Positions 59,218 through 64,000 of a DNA stretch of 64,000 nt are shown here, in pieces. A program made the translations under genes and the position numbers. Origin of the DNA: Tetracladium setigerum (lineage: Eukaryota; Ascomycota; Leotiomycetes; Helotiales); assembly GCA_031472005.1 (NCBI GenBank), contig PZJY01000005.1:1116001-1180000 (forward strand). Direction: 5' to 3'. How positions within the stretch are numbered: position 1 is the stretch's first letter; every line of letters begins with the position of its first letter. The notes beneath the pieces are model-generated. The model was not told where the DNA came from. It made no database searches and saw nothing but the letters and a program-made list of their open reading frames with translations.

Positions 59218-59778
59218 ATGCCACAATATCAACAACACCCTCGCCACCCTGGGAGGCGTGACTTCATGACCTCGCGCCGTTTTCCCAAACAAACTGGAAG
59301 AAAACAACCGGTCTTGATCAAAAAAGTTCCAGTTAAATACGTTCCATTACAACGGGGTTCGGCACGACAACCTCCATTTCAAGAGGTCCCAGAAGAGGAA
59401 GATCAGGTATCAGAATCAGAATCAGAGGAAGCCTCCGCAGCGCCCCAGGAGGACACTTCGATCATCTTCATCGCCCCTACAACCGGACGCATATTCATGG
59501 TTTTGCTCCCTCGTTGGATGCCGAATGGCCTTCTCGAAAGGTCACTTCGCTTGTACCATTGGAGAGTACTCGAAGAGGTCAGTGTATGTGCCATTTGCCG
59601 CGAGCCTCTCACCCGTGCAGAGAAAAAACAAAGAGATTCAAGGGCTAAAACTACTTTCATCACCAAATGGCTGGCAAGCATCCCAACCAGCTTTGATGAC
59701 AAAATGGGTTTCATCACCAGCTGGTTGACAGGTGTCGCAACCAGCTTTGACGGCACCGACGAACTTGACAGCAAGTAA
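59218..59778 (+). CDS. Hypothetical protein with a diverged internal duplication
   Basis: A single open frame of 186 residues from the ATG at 59218. The N-terminus is basic and Gln/Pro-rich, followed by an acidic Ser/Glu stretch (about 60-80). A hydrophobic segment (SIIFIAPTTGRIFMVLLP) comes next, then a CAICREPLTRAEKK motif that resembles half of a Cys-rich zinc finger. The C-terminus holds two similar blocks, FITKWLASIPTSFDD and FITSWLTGVATSFDG. I do not recognise the family. The 5' end is uncertain because an upstream His/Pro-rich frame at 59052 may belong to the same gene through an intron I could not place. May be lineage-specific. Confidence 0.45.
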   Translation: MPQYQQHPRHPGRRDFMTSRRFPKQTGRKQPVLIKKVPVKYVPLQRGSARQPPFQEVPEEEDQVSESESEEASAAPQEDTSIIFIAPTTGRIFMVLLPRWMPNGLLERSLRLYHWRVLEEVSVCAICREPLTRAEKKQRDSRAKTTFITKWLASIPTSFDDKMGFITSWLTGVATSFDGTDELDSK

Positions 59779-60804
59779 GTCAGGAGAGAATTTACCTAGT
59801 CTCCAGGCACCTGAGGACGCAACTTCTACAAAGCATGTGTTGTCATCCGGGCGAGGCAGAAATCGCGAAGAATTTTTCACCATTGTACTACATTTCCATC
59901 CATTCATCTCTCGTAATTGATGGCACCAGCGGCGGATGTGAGGAGAACGATTCGGCAGTTTCAACTGTCTCCAAAATTTGGGCAGCCGCGGCTTGGACAT
60001 TGCGATGAACAATATTAACACAGACTCTATATACAAACGAGGGTCAAGCTTTGGAGTATCACCATCAAGCTATGGGAGCAAGCCTGAACATCAGCTCTAA
60101 AGGATTTCCATTTCTGCTTTCAATTTCTCTCTGAGATTTTGCCGATGTGGGGTTCCTGGAAACGCCAGAGACAGACAACCCAAAAACACTTCAACACATG
60201 GCAAAAACATGAAAGCGAGGATAATTGTTTCTGGATGATGTCCGCCTTGCATTATAGGTTTCTGGCGAGAGCATCAACTGGAGAAGTTCACTTTTGCGCA
60301 TTCGGAATGGAGCAGCTCAAATGAAGATATCCTCGAAACACCTTTGAGCAGCAAATTTTGGTCACGCACGGCGAGCTTTTCTGTCAATGACTGTATTGAT
60401 AGGCTTAATGGGATGGGTAAGGCTGGTAGACACACGGCTGTTGAGATCATACAAAAAACTAGAAGAATTATATTTCGCTTCGTCTCGCTTCCCTTCTATT
60501 CATGTTCCTCGATTTCACCTATTCACTTTCGCTTTTACTTCCCAAACACAGGACAATACCACGAATTTTACACTCTTAGCATTGTAACCTTCTCAGTCGC
60601 TTAACATTGTCACTGCTTTCAAACTCTTGACATTGTCAAGAAAATTATTTATACCACCAAAATCCTCCCCCATCTACTTTGCTCCTAGAACATCACAACA
60701 CCTTCAACAACAGCAACAGCAACAACCACCACCATACCTACTTCCAATTCCTCAGTTAACTCCGTTGTTAAGCTTCGCTGTCAAACCAATCTCCATTCTC
60801 CACC
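59779..60804. other. Intergenic, about 1.0 kb
   Basis: Between two plus-strand genes. The last 200 bases are C/A-rich with CAACAG-type triplets, fitting a 5' UTR. Open frames lack motifs. Confidence 0.45.
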
Positions 60805-61542
60805 ATGTCTCAATCAGCAAGTCCAGCTCGCTCCTGCCCAGCACCAACCGAGACTCTCCCTCCCACCTTGACCACTCCACCCACCAACACCAACACCAAC
60901 ACCACCTCCATCATCACCACTATCTCTCCCACTACTGCTACTACCACCACTACCACCACTACCACCACCAATACAAGTAGCAGTAGCAAGCGCACCCGAG
61001 ACGAGGATGACGGCACCCCTCACCCTCAAACCACCAAGAAGCTCCGAATCAAGCTCATTCTCAACTACAAGCCACCTGCTCGCTACCCTCCAGGGCAAAA
61101 GCAGTACTACCAACCATCCTATCCAACTGATGACGGTACCATTGTCGACGAACCAACCGAGATAGGTCTGGAGACTAGCGAGCGCCTTTTCAAGGTGTGG
61201 GCTGCGAATGTTGGGAAGGAGAGGGTTAGGAAGAAGAGGGATGTTCTTACCATCAATTTGGCGGTGGGGTATGAGTGGGAGGAAGAGGAGGGGGAGGAGG
61301 AGGAAGAGGAGGCCAGTGATGATGGGCAAGGAGAGAAGGAGGAAAGAGAGGGGGGGTTGCCTGCTGAGGATGGATATTCTACGGAATGGAAGTGGGTACG
61401 GGAGGTTGGGGAAGGGACTTTGGAGGAGGAGAGAGAGGTCATTGACTTGACCGAGGGGGATTTGACCGAGGAGGAGGACCTGACCGAGGAGGAAGAGATT
61501 TTGGAGGAGGAGAGGGAGGTCATTGACTTGACCGAGAATTGA
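60805..61542 (+). CDS. Hypothetical acidic protein with tandem SUMO-interacting motifs
   Basis: A single open frame of 245 residues. Residues 1-60 are Thr/Ser/Pro/Asn low complexity (an ACC/ACT repeat in the DNA). A short basic patch (SKRTRDEDD.., KKLRIKLILNYKPPARYPPGQ, about 60-100) may be a nuclear signal followed by a small folded segment. The C-terminal half is rich in Glu. It carries the sequence REVIDLTE twice (VIDLT at about 212-216 and 239-243), with extra DLTE units between. VIDLT flanked by acids is the canonical SUMO-interacting motif known from PIAS and RNF4-type proteins. I do not recognise the family. By inference it could be a nuclear SUMO-binding or SUMO-targeted protein. No RING or protease domain is present. 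Confidence 0.6.
   Translation: MSQSASPARSCPAPTETLPPTLTTPPTNTNTNTTSIITTISPTTATTTTTTTTTTNTSSSSKRTRDEDDGTPHPQTTKKLRIKLILNYKPPARYPPGQKQYYQPSYPTDDGTIVDEPTEIGLETSERLFKVWAANVGKERVRKKRDVLTINLAVGYEWEEEEGEEEEEEASDDGQGEKEEREGGLPAEDGYSTEWKWVREVGEGTLEEEREVIDLTEGDLTEEEDLTEEEEILEEEREVIDLTEN
61420..61536 (+). repeat. 36-base direct repeat carrying the SIM motif
   Basis: Copies at 61420-61455 and 61501-61536 differ at one base. They are 81 bases apart (27 codons), so the duplication keeps frame. Shorter gaccgaggagga-type units fill the gap. Confidence 0.85.
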
Positions 61543-62271
61543 ATTTTCTTGTTCTGGCTCTCTTTTACTTGATAAGTAGTTCAAACTTTTGAATTGAGCA
61601 ATTTGTAACCGCCTCTGAATTCTTCTCATCTTGTGTGACATTTCATCTTTACATTTGGAAAGTACGATAGAATGCAAATGCTAAAAATATCAAACTCTGA
61701 TTTCGGAGTTTTAAGTGGAGAAAGGAAGGAATGATGGAGAGTTGCCAGTAGTTCTTATCTTGACGGTTTGTGGAGTGAACGAAGCTGCAGTGACTTCCTG
61801 ACCTCACGATATTTTGATTTCAGATTCGACAATCATCATGTACACTTTATTTTGGAACTCTCTATATACACTCTAGTAAGATTCGACGATGATTTCTGTC
61901 TTCTCCTCGACCTGAAGTGGAAGTTGCCAGGCAGCTAGCTACATCACCGCTGGGAGGTTTAAATCACTACAATGCATCATCTATATTTTGCAACCTACTT
62001 CTTATATCTTAAGGTCCAAAATGTATTTTCAGGACAGTTAATGTGTAAAATCAAGTCTGAGGTAGATTTCCTTCTCTATTTGGTTCATTCATTCTCGAGT
62101 AATCTACTCTCTCACATCCACGGCCTGTCTATCGTGCGCTTCGCGCAATATCAAACTCCCGCTAATTCAGTCCCCACGAGCAGAAATGGATCCAGCCCAT
62201 TCCAAGATATGCTAATACAGTCAATATGAATGCAAGTCCACCGCCAATCTCTTGTTCAACTCAGAATTGCT
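61543..62271. other. Convergent intergenic region, 729 bases
   Basis: Between the 3' ends of the SIM protein gene (+) and the right-edge regulator (-). AT-rich; no gene seen. Confidence 0.45.
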
Positions 62272-64000
62272 CTAGTTTTGTCTCTCAACATCCTCTCCGC
62301 CGCCAAGCCAACCTTGGACACAAACCCACGCCCTAAATGCCCCCTCTACAACATCCCACATTCCTTCTTGCTTGGTTTCATCTCCAATCTCATCCATATC
62401 TTCATTCTCTTCCGTATCCCCACACTCACCAATACCCACAATCAACCCCTCACATAACAGCCCCACCACAACCCTCTTCTCCCTCCCATCCACCACCCCA
62501 CCCCCGAAAACTCCTGGTCCCAAAGCCAACAGCACCCACAAGAAAACGCCTGGAATTTGCCTCCAACTCTTCACATCCACTTTCCAAACAACATCCCATA
62601 TCTTATCCATCATACACGGATACCGATTACAAGCCTGCGACAGCGGAATGCGATGAAGAATCGCCGTGGTAAACAGCAGCGAAATTGCAAGAATAGCATT
62701 GTGTAGATCAGAGTCCTGCGGTGGAGCAGCTGAGTACGTGAGAAGACGATTGTGAAACCATTGTGTTGTTTTGAGGAACTTCTTCTCGTTTGCTGCTTGT
62801 TCGGCTGGCGAGGACGAGGCGTTGGCAGATGAAGAAACGAGGGCGCAGATAGATGTAGTGAGAAATTTCATGTCGTCTAATAATCCAGCGATTTCGTTCG
62901 TTAGGAGGAGAGCTTCTATGACGACTGGGTCGGAGAAGCGGGTTGGTGAGTTGAGAAGGGGTGAGGTGACCTTGAGTGGATGGAGTGGTGTGCTGTCTGG
63001 AGAGAACGGTGGTTTGAATGGGTGGAGGAAAGGGGGTGTTTCGAGGGTAAGAGCAATTTGAAAATCTGTTCTGGAGAGTATATTGGTTAGCTGGATGCTC
63101 TTTGGGATGAAGAAGGGAGGAAGTACTTGATCAGGAATTTTCGCAGTATGCCGGAGGGAAAGCTCTCAACTCCACCTCTTGTCTCAAGCATACTTCTCAA
63201 TCCACTCATATGAGCCAAGACGCTTTTTCTATCGGAGTAAAACATCTGTAAGGAAAGAAAGTTAAATCAACTCATTCGCTCACATCTCATTCATCCACGG
63301 CTTAGAATCTAAGAACAGAGAACTTACCTCCAGAATGCTCAAGCCCATTACCCCCACGATGACTTCATCACTCACAGCCCACTCCCTATCAGTCAAATGC
63401 TCATTTATAAAACCAATCAAAGTAGTCCGGATAGTCATTGAATCTACGCTCCTCTCGACATCTATTCCTTGGAGAGCAACAGCTTGAAAATACGCTGCTG
63501 CAAGGATGGAAACGTGTTCGATGAGGGGGACGAGATCATGTATGTGTTCCATTGGTCTGCGAATGACGAGAGGATGTTTGAGTCGTTGACGGGAGATGCA
63601 AGAGGGAGAAGATGTGTGTTGACTACGAAAAAGTTAATTTGGGTACCACATTAATTGATTGTTGCGCTTAGAGAGGGAAGAGGGAGAGAAAAGGAAATGT
63701 ACTTACAAAAGTCTAAAAGGTCAGCATTTTTCTGGTTGCTGTCAATCGGTAGATCTTCCTGTTGATTTGTGCAGTTTCCATTTATAACCTGTGTCGGATC
63801 GACGTCAAACATATAACTACTAGCATCAAAACAGTCGAAGTCCTCTCCCATCCCAAGTCTTGGCGCCTCATAATCAATGTCCAGGATGCGTAAGATATCC
63901 GAACTTAGACCCAGACCAGCACCTGAACTTTCTCCCAATTGATCACTGCCTAGGTAGGGATATATTTGAGTTTCAATTACGTCGTTGGAAAAACTCAGCT
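62272..64000 (-). CDS. Fungal transcription factor, C-terminal part (cut by window edge); one-base frame break
   Basis: Exons complement 63707->64000, 63328-63622, 63127-63245 and 62272-63070; introns of 84, 82 and 56 bases. The open frame runs off the right edge, so the N-terminus and any DNA-binding domain are missing. The visible part has an acidic Asp-rich stretch. It is followed by helices typical of the fungal-specific transcription factor middle region (PF11951-like): THLLPLASPVND, LVPLIEHVSILAAAYF, DEVIVGVMGLSILE and SVLAHMSGLRSMLETRGG. The C-terminus is helical and hydrophobic (VFLWVLLALGPGVFGG). In exon 63328-63622 one base is missing. Adding a C to the C5 run (G run 63525-63529 on the plus strand) joins QWNTYMISSP to LIEHVSILAAA and restores phase. 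Target pathway unknown. A Zn2Cys6 cluster is expected upstream but not seen. Confidence 0.7.

Noticed and set aside
60814..61677. 287-codon minus-strand frame antisense to the SIM protein
   Set aside because: Its Leu/Ser and Gly/Val runs mirror the Glu and Thr repeats of the plus-strand gene. Shadow frame.
1..64000. tRNA, rRNA, CRISPR array, insertion sequence, transposon or prophage
   Set aside because: No T-loop/anticodon arrangement, rRNA core, regularly spaced repeat, transposase or integrase motif was recognised on either strand. CRISPR is not expected in a fungal nuclear genome.

Overview
The window is nuclear DNA of a filamentous ascomycete (Pezizomycotina). The evidence is monocistronic genes on both strands, short spliceosomal introns of about 45-105 bases with GT..AG ends and CTAAC/CTGAC-like branch sites, and family content typical of these fungi: Zn2Cys6 regulators, F-box/2EXR proteins, a P450, an ADAM protease, a DUF3638 giant protein and an HxxHC-motif membrane protein. 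A Leotiomycete is my guess only. I found no tRNA, rRNA, CRISPR array, insertion sequence or recognisable transposon.

Layout. 1-10 kb: an augmin HAUS4-like subunit (+), a Zn2Cys6 regulator with two zinc clusters in tandem (-), a broken F-box gene (+), a 2EXR-domain protein (+) with a small F-box-like gene overlapping it tail-to-tail (-). 10-20 kb: nicotinamide riboside kinase (-), mitochondrial aspartate aminotransferase with 3-nt and 10-nt exons (-), a cytochrome P450 (+) and a glycine-zipper-like hypothetical protein (+). 20-30 kb: an HxxHC membrane protein (+), an mpaB-like oxygenase (-), the mitochondrial protein RRG9 (+) and a WDR62/MABP1-like WD40 protein (+). 30-45 kb: an ADAM-type metalloprotease with a GC-AG intron (-) and a protein of about 3,130 residues with DUF6606/DUF3638/DUF3645 features (-). 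46-64 kb: the urease accessory GTPase UreG (+), a large ankyrin-repeat protein (+), a secreted GH16 glucanase (-), two hypothetical proteins (+), one of them with repeated SUMO-interacting motifs, and a regulator cut by the right edge (-).

The genes are unrelated housekeeping and accessory functions. I see no biosynthetic cluster or operon. HAUS4 and the WD40 protein both have animal relatives that work at the mitotic spindle, but they are 23 kb apart and no functional link is shown.

A data-quality pattern affects many genes. Seven genes carry nine one-base frame breaks. In every case one base is missing, and in every case adding one base to a short homopolymer restores a family-like protein. 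These genes are probably intact in the organism and the breaks are probably consensus errors, although real mutations cannot be excluded from one sequence. Exon boundaries given here were derived by checking that splice sites and reading phases close exactly.
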